Shown piece after piece: positions 51,755 through 61,605 of a DNA stretch of 64,000 nt. The notes beneath the pieces were generated by a model. It made no database searches. It saw nothing but the letters and a program-made list of their open reading frames with translations, and had not been told where the DNA came from. This DNA comes from Neorhizobium galegae (GTDB lineage: Bacteria > Pseudomonadota > Alphaproteobacteria > Rhizobiales > Rhizobiaceae): contig NZ_JAGIPH010000003.1 of NCBI RefSeq assembly GCF_017877135.1, positions 248,001 through 312,000 on the forward strand, written 5' to 3'. The position numbers were made by a program, and so were the translations under genes. How positions within the stretch are numbered: the first letter of the stretch is position 1; each line of letters begins with the position of its first letter.

Positions 51755-52639
51755 GTGGTGCCGGTTTCGGTTCGAGACCGGGCGGGACGGCTTGCCATCA
51801 TCGCCGGCGGCGGCTTTCTGCCTCTCTATGTCGCAGAAGCCGCGCGTGCGGCCGGCGACGAGCCGTTCGTCATCTGCCTGAAGAACGAAACCGACCGCGA
51901 TTTCTCTTCCTTCGACCATGCCATCGCCGGCGTGGGGGATCTGGCACGCATCGAAAAGCTGGTACGGGAAAAGGGTGTTCGCCGGGTCGTGATGTCCGGT
52001 GCCGTGCGCCGGCGCCCGGAGTGGCGCGATATCCACCCGACCTGGCGCACGCTGATCCAGGTGCCGCATGTGGTCAAGACGCTGCTGTCGGGGGGTGACG
52101 ACACGGTTCTACAGATGGTGATCGGCCTGTTCGAGGGCATGGGCTGCCAGGTGGTGGGCGTGCATGATATCGTGCCCGCACTTCTGGCCGACACCGGCGT
52201 CATGACCCGCCACCATCCGACGGGAGACGACGAGGGGGATATTCAGACCGCTGCGACGGCCGCACGGCTGCTTGGCGAACTCGATGTCGGGCAGGGCGCC
52301 GTGAGCGTCGGCGGGCGGATTGTTGCGCTGGAGGGCGTCGAAGGCACCGACCGCATGTTGCTGCGAGTGGCGGAGTTGCGCGGCGAGGGCCGGATTTCCG
52401 CCAGGCGTCGCGGCGTGCTGGTAAAACTCTGCAAGCCGCAGCAGGATGTGCGCGCCGACCTTCCCACCATCGGGCCCTCGACGATTCGCTCTGTTATTGC
52501 GGCTGGCCTCGGCGGCATTGCCGTGGAAGCGGGGCGGGCGCTGGTGCTCGACAAGCAGGAAATGCTGGCGCTTGCCGATGAGGCCGGCGTCTTCGTGTGC
52601 GGCATCGATGCGGGCCTTCCGGGACAGGGAATAAGATGA
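51755..52639 (+). CDS. lpxI: LpxI, UDP-2,3-diacylglucosamine pyrophosphatase (DUF1009)
   Basis: 294 residues from GTG 51755 (or the next codon, also GTG). LpxI hydrolyses UDP-2,3-diacylglucosamine to lipid X and replaces LpxH in alphaproteobacteria. Family signature: LAIIAGGGFLPLYVAEAARAAGDEPFVICL, SGAVRRRPEWRD, DIVPALLADTGVMT and LVKLCKPQQDVRADLPTIGPSTI. It overlaps lpxB by 4 bp (ATGA) and completes the lipid A block. Confidence 0.93.
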   Translation: MVPVSVRDRAGRLAIIAGGGFLPLYVAEAARAAGDEPFVICLKNETDRDFSSFDHAIAGVGDLARIEKLVREKGVRRVVMSGAVRRRPEWRDIHPTWRTLIQVPHVVKTLLSGGDDTVLQMVIGLFEGMGCQVVGVHDIVPALLADTGVMTRHHPTGDDEGDIQTAATAARLLGELDVGQGAVSVGGRIVALEGVEGTDRMLLRVAELRGEGRISARRRGVLVKLCKPQQDVRADLPTIGPSTIRSVIAAGLGGIAVEAGRALVLDKQEMLALADEAGVFVCGIDAGLPGQGIR

Positions 52640-53829
52640 GCAAGCGCAGGCTGAAAGTGGCGGTGGTGGCCGGCGAAGTCTCGGGCGATCTGTTGGGCGC
52701 TGACCTGATTGCACAACTGAAACGCGCCTATCCGGGGCCGGTGGAACTGGTCGGCGTCGGCGGCGAGGCGCTGGAGGCCGAAGGCCTTGCGTCGATCTTC
52801 GATTTTTCCGATCTGTCGATCATGGGGCTCACGCAGGTTCTGAAACGCCTGCCGCTGATGATCAAAAGGCTGAAGCAGGCATCCGATGCCATCATCGCCG
52901 CACGACCCGATGTGCTGCTGATCATCGACAGTCCCGATTTTACCCATCGGGTGGCAAAGCGTGTGCGAAAGGTCCTGCCGGATCTGCCGGTGGTGGATTA
53001 TGTGTGCCCAAGCGTGTGGGCCTGGAAGGAATATCGCGCCACGCAGATGCTGGACTATGTCGACCAGGTGCTGGCAGTTCTGCCCTTCGAACCGGAGGCG
53101 ATGCGGCGCCTCGGAGGGCCGAAGACCGACTTCATCGGCCACAGGCTGACGGCTGATGCCAATGTGGTATCGGTGCGCGAGACGCGGCGCCTGAGCTCCT
53201 CGGTGCCGGCAGGAGACACGCAGAAAACAATTCTCCTGTTGCCCGGCTCGCGCGGGACTGAAATCCGTGCGCTGATGCCAGCCCTTAAAGATACCGCAGC
53301 ACTGCTTGCCGCGCGCCATGACAGGCTGCGCCTCCTGCTGCCGACCGTGCCCCGCCAGGAGGCGCTGGTGCGCAGCCTCGTTGCCGACTGGGCGGTCAAG
53401 CCGGAGATCACCATCGGCGCACCCGATAAATGGCAGGCCTTTGCCCAAGCCGATGCCGCCATTGCCGCATCCGGCACCGTCACGCTGGAACTGGCGCTCT
53501 GCGGCGTGCCGACCGTGTCCATTTACAAGACGGATTTCCTGATCCGCATGATGGCGAACCGTATAAAGATATGGTCGGCGGCGCTGCCGAACCTGATTGC
53601 CGACCAGCCGGTCATTCCGGAGCATATCAACGACATGGTGCGCCCAGGTTATCTCTGCCGCTGGGCCGAATGCCTGTCCTTCGACACGCCGCAGCGGCGG
53701 GCCATGCTCGAAGGTTTTGCAGTGGTCTGGGACAGGTTGTCGACGGTCGTGGCGCCCGGCGAAGCAGGCGCGCGGCTGGTGCTGGAGCTTCTGGCAAGTC
53801 GGTATCCCACTGGCAGCGGCGCTTCCTGA
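52636..53829 (+). CDS. lpxB: Lipid A disaccharide synthase
   Basis: 397 residues. LpxB joins lipid X and UDP-2,3-diacylglucosamine. The GT19 pattern is visible: VAGEVSGDLLGADLIAQLK, IIDSPDFTHRVAKRVRK, YVCPSVWAWKEYRATQML, LLLPGSRGTEIRALMP and AASGTVTLELALCGVPTVSIYKTDFL. ATGA overlap with lpxI. It ends the cluster; the next gene is convergent and only 40 bp away. Confidence 0.96.
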   Translation: MSKRRLKVAVVAGEVSGDLLGADLIAQLKRAYPGPVELVGVGGEALEAEGLASIFDFSDLSIMGLTQVLKRLPLMIKRLKQASDAIIAARPDVLLIIDSPDFTHRVAKRVRKVLPDLPVVDYVCPSVWAWKEYRATQMLDYVDQVLAVLPFEPEAMRRLGGPKTDFIGHRLTADANVVSVRETRRLSSSVPAGDTQKTILLLPGSRGTEIRALMPALKDTAALLAARHDRLRLLLPTVPRQEALVRSLVADWAVKPEITIGAPDKWQAFAQADAAIAASGTVTLELALCGVPTVSIYKTDFLIRMMANRIKIWSAALPNLIADQPVIPEHINDMVRPGYLCRWAECLSFDTPQRRAMLEGFAVVWDRLSTVVAPGEAGARLVLELLASRYPTGSGAS

Positions 53830-53869
53830 TCAAGACATCCGACGGCCTGGGACAAAGCCGCATGGGCCC

Positions 53870-54547
53870 TCACTTCCAGCTTTTCAGGGTCAATCCGAGG
53901 GCAAGGGCTACCACCAGGATGACGATGAGTGCAACCAGGAACCGTGTCACGAACAAACCGATGCTCGCGGCCGTGGTGATATGCAGATCGCGTTTGAACC
54001 ATCGCACCTCAGCCTGACCATACCATGTGACGGCTGCCGCAAACAGGATGGCGCCTGTCGTGAGCCCCGCCTGATGCGGGATAAGCATGAGATCGAGGCC
54101 AATGCCGGCCACCAAGACAAAGAGCGCCGCCACATAGCACTGGCTATAAAACGGCGGTCGCAGTGTTTCCCGCGTCAACCTGATTTTCTTGCGTCTGACC
54201 AGCGTCACGGCCATCACCAGAGGCAGCACGCTAAAGATCACGCCGCGTGCAATCAGCAGATTGGCGGTTGACGACAGAATCGGCGGCAGCGTGGAATCGT
54301 CGTAGAGCGATGGGATCGCGTGGGATATCGACTGGGCCAGCAACAGCGTCAGAAGCAGGAAAAGTGGCGGGCTCAGCATATCGTCATACTGGTCCTGCGG
54401 CTTGTCTGCCAGTTCCTCATCGGCATAGCGCATCATGTAAAGCGGGTTGACGAGCGAACGCCGGATCGTCAGCGGATAGAAGATCAGCCAGGACACGACC
54501 TCGTAAAGAAGCTCTTCAAGAGACTTCAACAGCTTCATGAAATCCAT
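53870..54547 (-). CDS. Multi-spanning membrane protein of unknown function
   Basis: 225 residues from the ATG at 54547, with a strong GGAGG 9 bp upstream. Five hydrophobic helices (about 73-90, 103-123, 140-160, 168-182, 192-220) with a charged N-terminal cytosolic stretch (MDFMKLLKSLEELLYEVVSW) that has the length of an amphipathic or membrane-associated helix. The pattern TRRLVNPLYMMRYADEELADK may be a family feature, but I do not recognise it. It is convergent with lpxB and lies downstream of the gltA terminator region on the same strand as gltA. Function unknown. Confidence 0.72.
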   Translation of the reverse strand: MDFMKLLKSLEELLYEVVSWLIFYPLTIRRSLVNPLYMMRYADEELADKPQDQYDDMLSPPLFLLLTLLLAQSISHAIPSLYDDSTLPPILSSTANLLIARGVIFSVLPLVMAVTLVRRKKIRLTRETLRPPFYSQCYVAALFVLVAGIGLDLMLIPHQAGLTTGAILFAAAVTWYGQAEVRWFKRDLHITTAASIGLFVTRFLVALIVILVVALALGLTLKSWK

Positions 54548-54628
54548 GCTTTTCCTCCGGTATCCCGCTGCGACTGTAGCGCACATTCTCACGATAGCTT
54601 GTCCCAACGAGAGAATCATTCCGCCACG

Positions 54629-54654
54629 AAAAAGCCCGCGAAAAATTCGCGGGC
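54629..54654 (-). terminator. Intrinsic terminator after gltA
   Basis: 9-bp perfect stem GCCCGCGAA / TTCGCGGGC (54634-54642 with 54646-54654) and a 3-nt loop. On the minus strand it is followed by TTTTTCG. It lies 31 bp past the gltA stop. Confidence 0.8.
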
Positions 54655-54685
54655 CTTGATGTCAGGATAAATGTGGGCCGGCGTC

Positions 54686-55975
54686 TTAGCGCTTGGAAAC
54701 CGGCACGTAATCGCGCTGGGCAGCGCCCGTGTAAAGCTGGCGCGGACGGCCGATGCGCTGCTGCGGATCTTCGATCATTTCGGCCCACTGGGCGATCCAG
54801 CCGACGGTGCGGGCAAGCGCGAAGAGAACCGTGAACATGGTGGTGGGGAAGCCCATCGCCTTCAGCGTGATGCCCGAATAGAAGTCGATGTTCGGATAGA
54901 GCTTCTTTTCGATGAAGTAGCTGTCGGTGAGCGCGATCTTTTCCAGCTCCATGGCAACCTGCAGCAGCGGGTCGTCCTTGTGGCCAAGCTCGTTCAGCAC
55001 TTCATGCGTGGTCTTCTGCATGATCTTGGCGCGCGGATCGTAATTCTTGTAGACGCGGTGACCAAAGCCCATCAGGCGGAACGGATCGTTCTTGTCCTTG
55101 GCGCGGGCAATATATTCCGGGATACGGTCCGGCGTGCCGATTTCCATCAGCATGTTGAGAGCCGCCTCGTTGGCGCCGCCATGAGCCGGGCCCCAGAGGC
55201 AGGCAATGCCGGCCGCGATGCAGGCGAACGGGTTGGCACCGGAGGAGCCGGCCAGACGCACCGTGGAGGTGGACGCGTTCTGCTCGTGATCGGCATGCAG
55301 GATGAAGATGCGGTCCATGGCGCGGGCCAGAACGGGGTTCACCTTGTACTCTTCACACGGCACGGCAAAACACATGCGCAGGAAGTTCGATGCGTAATCG
55401 AGATTGTTCTGCGGATACACGAAGGGCTGGCCGATGTGGTACTTGTAGGCCATGGCCGCGATCGTCGGCATCTTGGCGATCATGCGCAGCGAGGCGACCA
55501 TGCGCTGGTGCGGATCGGTGATGTCGGTCGAGTCGTGGTAGAAGGCCGACAGCGCGCCAACCGTGCCGACCATGACGGCCATTGGGTGGGCATCGCGGCG
55601 GAAACCGGTAAAGAAGCGGCTCATCTGCTCGTGCACCATGGTGTGGTGCGTGACGCGATGATCGAAATCCTTCTTCTGGGCTGCCGTCGGCAGTTCGCCG
55701 TACAGCAGAAGATAGCAGGTTTCCAGGAAGTCGCCGTGTTCGGCGAGTTGCTCGATCGGGTAACCGCGATGCAAGAGAATGCCTTCGTCACCGTCGATGA
55801 AGGTGATCTTGGATTCGCAGGATGCGGTCGAGGTGAAACCCGGGTCGTAGGTGAAGGCACCGGTGTTCTTGTAGAGTGCGCCGATGTCGATCACGTCCGG
55901 CCCGATCGTTCCCTTCTTGACCTGAAGGTCGACCGTTTTATCTCCCAATCCCAGATGTGCGCTTGTGTCCGTCAT
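54686..55975 (-). CDS. gltA: Citrate synthase
   Basis: 429 residues from ATG 55975, preceded by GGAGGA. It condenses acetyl-CoA and oxaloacetate. Hexameric-type enzyme with an N-terminal extension ([22 protein letters not shown]). The signature [15 protein letters not shown] and [13 protein letters not shown] carry the catalytic His residues, and the Asp is in [21 protein letters not shown]. Divergent from comEC across 314 bp with a 14-bp palindrome and a strong hairpin. Confidence 0.97.
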   Translation of the reverse strand: MTDTSAHLGLGDKTVDLQVKKGTIGPDVIDIGALYKNTGAFTYDPGFTSTASCESKITFIDGDEGILLHRGYPIEQLAEHGDFLETCYLLLYGELPTAAQKKDFDHRVTHHTMVHEQMSRFFTGFRRDAHPMAVMVGTVGALSAFYHDSTDITDPHQRMVASLRMIAKMPTIAAMAYKYHIGQPFVYPQNNLDYASNFLRMCFAVPCEEYKVNPVLARAMDRIFILHADHEQNASTSTVRLAGSSGANPFACIAAGIACLWGPAHGGANEAALNMLMEIGTPDRIPEYIARAKDKNDPFRLMGFGHRVYKNYDPRAKIMQKTTHEVLNELGHKDDPLLQVAMELEKIALTDSYFIEKKLYPNIDFYSGITLKAMGFPTTMFTVLFALARTVGWIAQWAEMIEDPQQRIGRPRQLYTGAAQRDYVPVSKR

Positions 55976-56005
55976 ACTGATCCTCCGATGGGCGGAATGG
56001 CGCAA

Positions 56006-56289
56006 AACGCGCCAGATGAGTGAAGCCTCTGAAAGTAGCTATATGATCTAAAGCGTGCTGCCAAGCGCTTGGCGCGGGTAATTGTGCAGCGCGAAAACCG
56101 ACGGCATACGGCAGCTTCGCGGCCAGGCAAGACCACATTCCGGCAGCGGGCCGGCAGCAGGCTCGATTAAATCGATCCAATCAGGGCGGGCGGTCAATCG
56201 CGGCCGAAAGCTGCGATTGACCGGGCGAGTTAAACAGGTGCAGGTTGTGTTTCGGTTAAGGTGGATGACCCGATTTCCGAGGAGGCGCG
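56006..56289. other. gltA-comEC spacer with palindrome and hairpin
   Basis: 284 bp with no convincing gene. It contains a 14-bp perfect palindrome GCCAAGCGCTTGGC at 56060-56073, a long hairpin at 56191-56223, a small TCGAT-TAA-ATCGA dyad at 56163-56175, and a possible gltA -10 (TATAGC on the minus strand, 56045-56040) with the palindrome at its -35 position. Confidence 0.6.
56191..56223. repeat. 14-bp stem inverted repeat between gltA and comEC
   Basis: Stem CGGTCAATCGCGGC / GCTGCGATTGACCG (56191-56204 with 56210-56223), a 5-nt loop CGAAA and one G-T pair; the outer 11 bp are perfect. No T-run follows on either strand, so it is not an ordinary terminator. Confidence 0.75.
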
Positions 56290-58950
56290 GTGGCGCAGGC
56301 GGACATCCCGGCAGGCGAATCGGTGCGCGAGACGATGGCGTTTTCGCGCAGTCTCCGGCTGCCCGTGAGAGCCTTCGAATCCCTTCCTCTCCCGTCCATT
56401 CAACACAACCGGGATCTCGACGCGACGGTTCTAGACGCACGCGAAAGTGATCGCGCGCCCTGGCCTGCGAAGGTGGCGGCATGGTGCGCGGAAGAGGAGG
56501 CGCATGGGCGCGCCTTCCTGTTTCTCCCGGTGTTTCTGGGGCTTGGCGCCATCCTCTGGCTGACGTCTCCCACGACGCCATCCACCGTTCCCGCCTTCTG
56601 CGCCCTGCCGCTGATCCTTGCGGCTGTCTTGCTGGCAAGAGCGGGCCGTCGCGTCATGTCCTGCTGCCTCCTGGTTCCCGGGTTGATCTGCGCGGGTGCG
56701 GCCCTTGCCGAGATCGAAAGCCTGCGCAACTCGACCATCCTCCTGGACGCGCCCGTGACCACACAGATCGAAGGCATTGTCGAAAAACGCGAGGCGGCCG
56801 CAAGCGGGCGCTGGCGCTATACGGTGCGCCTCATCTCCACTGCCGCACCGGTGATTGCCCGCCCGCCGGAGCGCGCGGTGATCCTCTCCCGCGCTGCACA
56901 CAGACCGTTCGAGACCGGTGACCGCATCGCCGGCAAGGTGCGGCTGTCGCCCCCCTCGGGCCCTGCACTTCCGGGGCTGGCCGATTTCGCCTTCTCTGCC
57001 TATTTTCAAGGCACCGGCGCCGTGGGCTATTTCTATGGCCCGCCGCAGAGGCTTGGCACCGGCATCACGCAAAGCTGGACGACCACCGTCATCGGCAAGC
57101 TGTTCGAGTTGCGCAGCGACATCGGCACACGCATTCGCACGCTCGTGCCCGGAGACGCCGGTGCGTTTGCCGCAGCCATCGTGACCGACGAGCGCCGCGC
57201 CATTTCCGACAAGACCGTCGAGGCGCTGCGGGTGGCGGGTCTCGCGCATATCATCGCCATTTCCGGGCTCAACATGGCGCTTGCCGCCGGCATCTTCTTT
57301 GTCGGGGCGCGCCTGCTGCTCAGCGCATTTTCCGGTCTTGCCCAGGAGGTGGCGATCAAGAAGATCGCCGCCCTTGGCGCGATCGCCATGGTGACGGCCT
57401 ATTACCTCATCTCCGGCTTTGGCGTGTCGGCCGAACGTGCCTATGTGATGATGGTGATCATGCTCGCCTCCGTGCTGTTCGACCGTCCGTCGATCAGCCT
57501 GCACAACGTGGCGCTTTCGGCCGTGGTGATTCTGGTGCTCACCCCTTCCGCGGTGCTTGGCCCGAGTTTCCAGATGTCGTTTTCCGCAACAGTCGCGCTG
57601 GTGGCGGGCTACGCCGCCTGGTCGCGCTTTCGGGGCGACCAGCACAATCCGCTCAGCGCCCGCCAGCCGCCGGTGCTTGCCGTCACCGCTGCCGTATCGG
57701 GCATGGTGGCAGGGGTGGTGATGACGTCGCTCATCGGATCGCTCTCCACCTCGATCTACTCGATCTCCCATTTCCATCGCATCGCAACCTACGGCCTTGC
57801 CGGCAACCTCGCGGCCATGCCGGTGATCTCGCTGATCGTCATGCCGGCCGGCATGCTGGGCATGCTGATGATGCCGTTCGGACTGGAGGCTCCGTTCATC
57901 AAGATCATGGGCTATGGCGTGCAGCTGGTCATTGCCATTGCAGAAACGGTGGCGGGCTGGGGCGGCGATGCGGCTGTCGGGCGCCAGAGCGTCTGGCTGC
58001 TTCCTCTTGCGTCGATTGGCTTTCTCCTCCTCGTTCTCCTGCGCACCCGATTGAAGCTGGTCGGTGCGGCGATTATGGCCGTAGCACTGACCGTCTCTTT
58101 CTGGCCCAGAGGTGCAGCGCGTCCCGACCTCCTGGTGTCCGACGATGCGACCCTCGTGGCCCTCGTCGAGGAGAATGAGGCGGCCGTCAGCCGCCGCACG
58201 CCACCCGAATTCACCTATCGCCAATGGCAAAATGCCTTGATGATCGACAAGACCCTGCATCCCATCATGGCGAAATCCTCCGCCGGACCGCTCCCGGCAT
58301 CATCCGACCTATCCTCAAAGCCCGCGATGCGGCCGCTTGCAGGCGCGAAAAACAACCCATCGAAAGCATCGGCTGAGGACCGCGCAGATCGAACGCCCGC
58401 AGCCGGCGCCATCGACCTGCTCGCCGAAGACATCCCGCCGCCGGAACCGCCGGCGCGCGACGGCCGTGCGCCAGAAAATATCGACAATCCAGACAATCAA
58501 GCGCGGGCGCTCAGCACGCAGGAACGGCGCGAGGCGGCGGTGGCGATGGCCGATGCATTCCGTACCGCGCCGGCTGGCCGATTCGCCTGCCTCGCCCGGA
58601 TCGGCTGCTTTGCCCGCTCCGCAGACAAGATCCGCATCGCGGTAATCGAGGATGCCCGCTATGCCGGAACCGCCTGCGACACCTCCGACATCGTCATTGC
58701 CGCCCGCGCCCGTTTCGAAACCTGCCGCTCCGGCGCGCTAATGCTGACGGAAAAGACGCTCCGCAAGACGGGTGCCCTGGAAATCCGCTTTGCGCAGAGC
58801 GCCACGCGCGCCAATTGGACGGCAACAGCCGCCAATGTCGGCCATTCACGCCCGTGGAGCCTGCACCGCAGCTACGACTGGAAGACGCGCCGTTTCGACG
58901 ACACGCTCCCGCAACCCGTCTCCGCCCTGCTTAATGGTAGCGACGGATAA
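56290..58950 (+). CDS. comEC: ComEC/Rec2 family DNA-uptake channel, no metallo-lactamase domain
   Basis: 886 residues from GTG 56290, with AGGAGG 5 bp upstream. The inner-membrane channel that carries single-stranded DNA in competence. The order is an N-terminal DUF4131 region (about 75-230), the Competence membrane domain (about 265-590, [62 protein letters not shown]), and a soluble tail (about 600-886). The HxHxDH motif of the metallo-beta-lactamase domain found in longer ComEC proteins is not present. The stop overlaps the convergent lexA stop end by 20 bp. Confidence 0.93.
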   Translation: MAQADIPAGESVRETMAFSRSLRLPVRAFESLPLPSIQHNRDLDATVLDARESDRAPWPAKVAAWCAEEEAHGRAFLFLPVFLGLGAILWLTSPTTPSTVPAFCALPLILAAVLLARAGRRVMSCCLLVPGLICAGAALAEIESLRNSTILLDAPVTTQIEGIVEKREAAASGRWRYTVRLISTAAPVIARPPERAVILSRAAHRPFETGDRIAGKVRLSPPSGPALPGLADFAFSAYFQGTGAVGYFYGPPQRLGTGITQSWTTTVIGKLFELRSDIGTRIRTLVPGDAGAFAAAIVTDERRAISDKTVEALRVAGLAHIIAISGLNMALAAGIFFVGARLLLSAFSGLAQEVAIKKIAALGAIAMVTAYYLISGFGVSAERAYVMMVIMLASVLFDRPSISLHNVALSAVVILVLTPSAVLGPSFQMSFSATVALVAGYAAWSRFRGDQHNPLSARQPPVLAVTAAVSGMVAGVVMTSLIGSLSTSIYSISHFHRIATYGLAGNLAAMPVISLIVMPAGMLGMLMMPFGLEAPFIKIMGYGVQLVIAIAETVAGWGGDAAVGRQSVWLLPLASIGFLLLVLLRTRLKLVGAAIMAVALTVSFWPRGAARPDLLVSDDATLVALVEENEAAVSRRTPPEFTYRQWQNALMIDKTLHPIMAKSSAGPLPASSDLSSKPAMRPLAGAKNNPSKASAEDRADRTPAAGAIDLLAEDIPPPEPPARDGRAPENIDNPDNQARALSTQERREAAVAMADAFRTAPAGRFACLARIGCFARSADKIRIAVIEDARYAGTACDTSDIVIAARARFETCRSGALMLTEKTLRKTGALEIRFAQSATRANWTATAANVGHSRPWSLHRSYDWKTRRFDDTLPQPVSALLNGSDG

Positions 58951-59650
58951 GACCGACCAGCTTGCCCTGGATCTTGACCCGGTCTGGACCAAAAATACGG
59001 GTCTCATAGGCAGGGTTTGCCGCCTCGAGCGCAATCGAGGCGCCCTTGCGACGAAACCGCTTCAGCGTGGCTTCCTCGTCATCGACCAGCGCCACGACGA
59101 TGTCGCCGGGCGTTGCCGTACTGCCGTTGCGGATGATGACGGTATCGCCGTCGAGAATCCCCGCCTCGATCATCGAATCGCCCTTGACCTCCAGCGCATA
59201 ATGTTCGCCGGTGCCCAGCATTTCGATCGGCACGCTGATGGCATGCGTATTGTTCTGGATGGCCGAGATCGGCACGCCGGCTGCGATGCGTCCCATGACG
59301 GGAACGGTGGCAGAACCGCTATACTCTTCCACCGGCGGCGCGGGCGGGGCAGGGCGCGCGGCCGGCGTCTTGCCAAGGCTGCCTTCGATGACGCTCGGCG
59401 AAAAGCCGCGCCGAGGTTGGGCCGGCGGCACATAGGATTCCGGCAGCTTGATCACCTCGAGCGCCCGCGCCCGGTTCGGCAACCGCCGAATGAAGCCACG
59501 TTCCTCGAGTGCCGTGATCAGCCGGTGAATGCCCGATTTCGAGGCGAGATCGAGCGCATCCTTCATCTCGTCGAAGGAGGGGGGCACGCCCGCTTCCTTC
59601 ATTCGTTCGTGAATGAACAGGAGCAGTTCCTGCTGTTTGCGTGTGAGCAT
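58931..59650 (-). CDS. lexA: LexA repressor of the SOS response
   Basis: 239 residues from ATG 59650 ([21 protein letters not shown]); GAGG lies 8 bp upstream, and a longer frame is not needed. The winged helix-turn-helix is at about 1-75 ([26 protein letters not shown]), a linker rich in Pro follows, then the autocleavage site Ala-Gly in [11 protein letters not shown], Ser in [10 protein letters not shown] and Lys in [13 protein letters not shown]. An SOS box lies at 59695-59709, so it represses itself. Convergent with comEC, sharing its last 20 bp. Confidence 0.96.
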   Translation of the reverse strand: MLTRKQQELLLFIHERMKEAGVPPSFDEMKDALDLASKSGIHRLITALEERGFIRRLPNRARALEVIKLPESYVPPAQPRRGFSPSVIEGSLGKTPAARPAPPAPPVEEYSGSATVPVMGRIAAGVPISAIQNNTHAISVPIEMLGTGEHYALEVKGDSMIEAGILDGDTVIIRNGSTATPGDIVVALVDDEEATLKRFRRKGASIALEAANPAYETRIFGPDRVKIQGKLVGLIRRYH

Positions 59651-59687
59651 GAAGACAACCTCGAAGGGAAACAAATCCAGAACGAAC

Positions 59688-59709
59688 ACTATATGTTCCA
59701 CATGTGTTC
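59688..59709 (-). promoter_or_regulatory. lexA promoter with SOS box
   Basis: On the minus strand the operator reads GAAC-N7-GAAC (59709-59695), an exact alphaproteobacterial SOS box, and partly overlaps the promoter: a TATAGT -10 lies at 59693-59688. The spacing implies repression by blocking polymerase. The start codon is 38 bp beyond the -10. Confidence 0.8.
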
Positions 59710-59807
59710 CGCAAGCCCTGAAAAGTCGGTGAAAACGCTGTCTAGCCGCGGTTTGTCGCGGCAAGCAGCGAGCGCTAAGCTTGCGCCGATCCATTCTGGA
59801 GAGAATC

Positions 59808-60692
59808 ATGCCGCGTCTTATCGATCATCTTGTCCTGCCGGTCTCCTCGCTTGTCATCGCTCGCGCGCGGCTGGAGCGATTGGGCTTCACCGTAGCCCCC
59901 GATGCCGTCCACCCGTTCGGCACGCAGAACGCCTGCGTCTTTCTGGCGGACGGCACCTATCTCGAGCCGCTGTCCGTCGGAGATCCGGTCAAGGCCGCGG
60001 AGACAGCTGCGCAGGGCAACGAGTTTACCCGCCGCGACCGCATCTTCCGCGACGCGGTGGGCGAGGACGGGTTTTCCGCGCTGGTGGTATCGTCACAGGA
60101 TGCCGTGGCCGACCGCGCGCGGTTCGCATCGGCCGGCATCGGCGGCGGCGATTTGCTTGAGTTTTCCCGCGGCGCACGCACGGCAGACGGGCGGGATGTG
60201 GTCGCAAGTTTTCGCCTTGCCTTTGCCGAAACGGAATCGAAAGCCTTCTTCTTGTTTGCCTGCGAGCGGCTGAACCCGCTGCCGGCAGACCGAGCGCATC
60301 TGGAGCGGCATGCCAACGCCGTGCTCGGCCTTCGCGGCCTGCTGCTCGTCGCCGAGCGGCCGAAGGCCGTGCAAGCCGTTCTGGAAACCATCCTGGATGC
60401 CGCGGCACGACCGGTCGAGCATGGTTTCCTGATAGAGGCCCCGAACGGCTTTGTGTCTGTCGAGGAGCCTCGGGCCGTCGAAGCGCATCTGGGCAGCGCG
60501 GCCGCCTCTGTGGGGGGCACGACTGAGGTCGCAGAGCCTCTGCAGGGCGCTGCTCTCATCTTTGCCACGGGGGATCTTGCCGTGACAGCGCAATGGCTTG
60601 CTGATAAGGACGTGGCTTTCGAGAAGAGTGGCACGCGCATTGTCGTTGCCGCAGCCCCCGGTCAGGGTGCTGCCTTCGTATTTGAGGAGTGA
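59808..60692 (+). CDS. VOC/glyoxalase-like domain protein
   Basis: 294 residues from ATG 59808 (GGAGAG 8 bp upstream). [56 protein letters not shown] matches the Glyoxalase_3-like group (VOC superfamily) that often occurs in rhizobia. The His at the start (DHLV) and Glu (YLEPL) could bind metal. Substrate unknown. It starts upstream of kdsA by 2 bp, so they likely share a transcript. Confidence 0.8.
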   Translation: MPRLIDHLVLPVSSLVIARARLERLGFTVAPDAVHPFGTQNACVFLADGTYLEPLSVGDPVKAAETAAQGNEFTRRDRIFRDAVGEDGFSALVVSSQDAVADRARFASAGIGGGDLLEFSRGARTADGRDVVASFRLAFAETESKAFFLFACERLNPLPADRAHLERHANAVLGLRGLLLVAERPKAVQAVLETILDAAARPVEHGFLIEAPNGFVSVEEPRAVEAHLGSAAASVGGTTEVAEPLQGAALIFATGDLAVTAQWLADKDVAFEKSGTRIVVAAAPGQGAAFVFEE

Positions 60693-60694
60693 TC

Positions 60695-61540
60695 ATGACC
60701 GTCACAGCCAATCCAGAGGTTTCCGTCGGCGAAGGCTCGGCCCGCGTCGTATTTTCCAACACCGGCCGCCTGTCGCTGATTGCCGGTCCCTGCCAGATGG
60801 AAAGCCGCGATCACGCCTTCATGATGGCCGGCGCCATCAAGGAGATCTGCGACGAACTGGGCCTCGGTCTTGTCTACAAATCCTCGTTCGACAAGGCCAA
60901 CCGCACGTCGATTGCCGGCAAGCGCGGCATCGGCCTTGATGCCGCCATGGAGATTTTCGCCGACCTCAAGAAGGAATACGGCTTTCCGGTGCTGACGGAC
61001 ATCCACACCGAAGAACAGTGCGCGGTGGTGGCCGAGACGGTGGATATTCTGCAGATCCCGGCATTTCTGTGCCGCCAGACCGATCTTCTGGTGGCTGCGG
61101 CAAAGACGGGGCGCGTGGTGAATGTCAAGAAGGGCCAGTTCCTGGCGCCCTGGGACATGAAGAACGTACTGGCGAAGTTCACCGAAAGCGGCAACCCGAA
61201 TGTGCTGTTGTGCGAACGCGGCGCCTCCTTCGGCTATAACACGCTGGTCTCCGACATGCGCTCGCTGCCCATCATGGCATCGCTTGGGGCACCGGTCATC
61301 TTCGATGCGACGCATTCGGTGCAGCAGCCGGGCGGGCAGGGCGGCTCGACCGGCGGTCAGCGCGAATTCGTCGAAACGCTGGCGCGGGCAGCCGTTGCGG
61401 TCGGCGTCGCCGGCGTTTTCATTGAAACGCACGAAGATCCGGACAATGCCCCATCGGACGGACCCAACATGGTGCACCTGAAGAACCTGAAGGGGCTTCT
61501 GGAAAAGCTTCTCGCATTCGACGCCGTTGCTAAATCCTGA
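60695..61540 (+). CDS. kdsA: 3-deoxy-D-manno-octulosonate 8-phosphate synthase
   Basis: 281 residues from ATG 60695, which has GAGGAG 5 bp upstream; a GTG at 60689 is an alternative start. KdsA condenses arabinose 5-phosphate and PEP to make Kdo 8-phosphate for LPS. Motifs: [53 protein letters not shown] and [18 protein letters not shown]. The presence of Cys in GPCQM and the Asp, Glu and His of the metal-dependent class agree with a metal-binding enzyme. eno starts 2.2 kb further on. Confidence 0.96.
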   Translation: MTVTANPEVSVGEGSARVVFSNTGRLSLIAGPCQMESRDHAFMMAGAIKEICDELGLGLVYKSSFDKANRTSIAGKRGIGLDAAMEIFADLKKEYGFPVLTDIHTEEQCAVVAETVDILQIPAFLCRQTDLLVAAAKTGRVVNVKKGQFLAPWDMKNVLAKFTESGNPNVLLCERGASFGYNTLVSDMRSLPIMASLGAPVIFDATHSVQQPGGQGGSTGGQREFVETLARAAVAVGVAGVFIETHEDPDNAPSDGPNMVHLKNLKGLLEKLLAFDAVAKS

Positions 61541-61547
61541 CGGATGA

Positions 61548-61575
61548 GACGGGGCGGCCCGATGCTCGCCCCGTC
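61548..61575. terminator. Hairpin between kdsA and the chemotaxis gene
   Basis: 9-bp perfect stem GACGGGGCG / CGCCCCGTC (61548-61556 with 61567-61575) and a 10-nt loop. It sits between convergent genes, where a shared terminator is expected, but a T-run is lacking on both strands. Confidence 0.5.
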
Positions 61576-61605
61576 AACAATTCGCTCTTGTCCGGCCGCG
61601 TCGCC

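Noticed and set aside
56431..58260. A 609-codon open frame opposite comEC
   Set aside because: Extreme His and Gly content and no membrane or domain pattern; comEC on the plus strand is clearly real.
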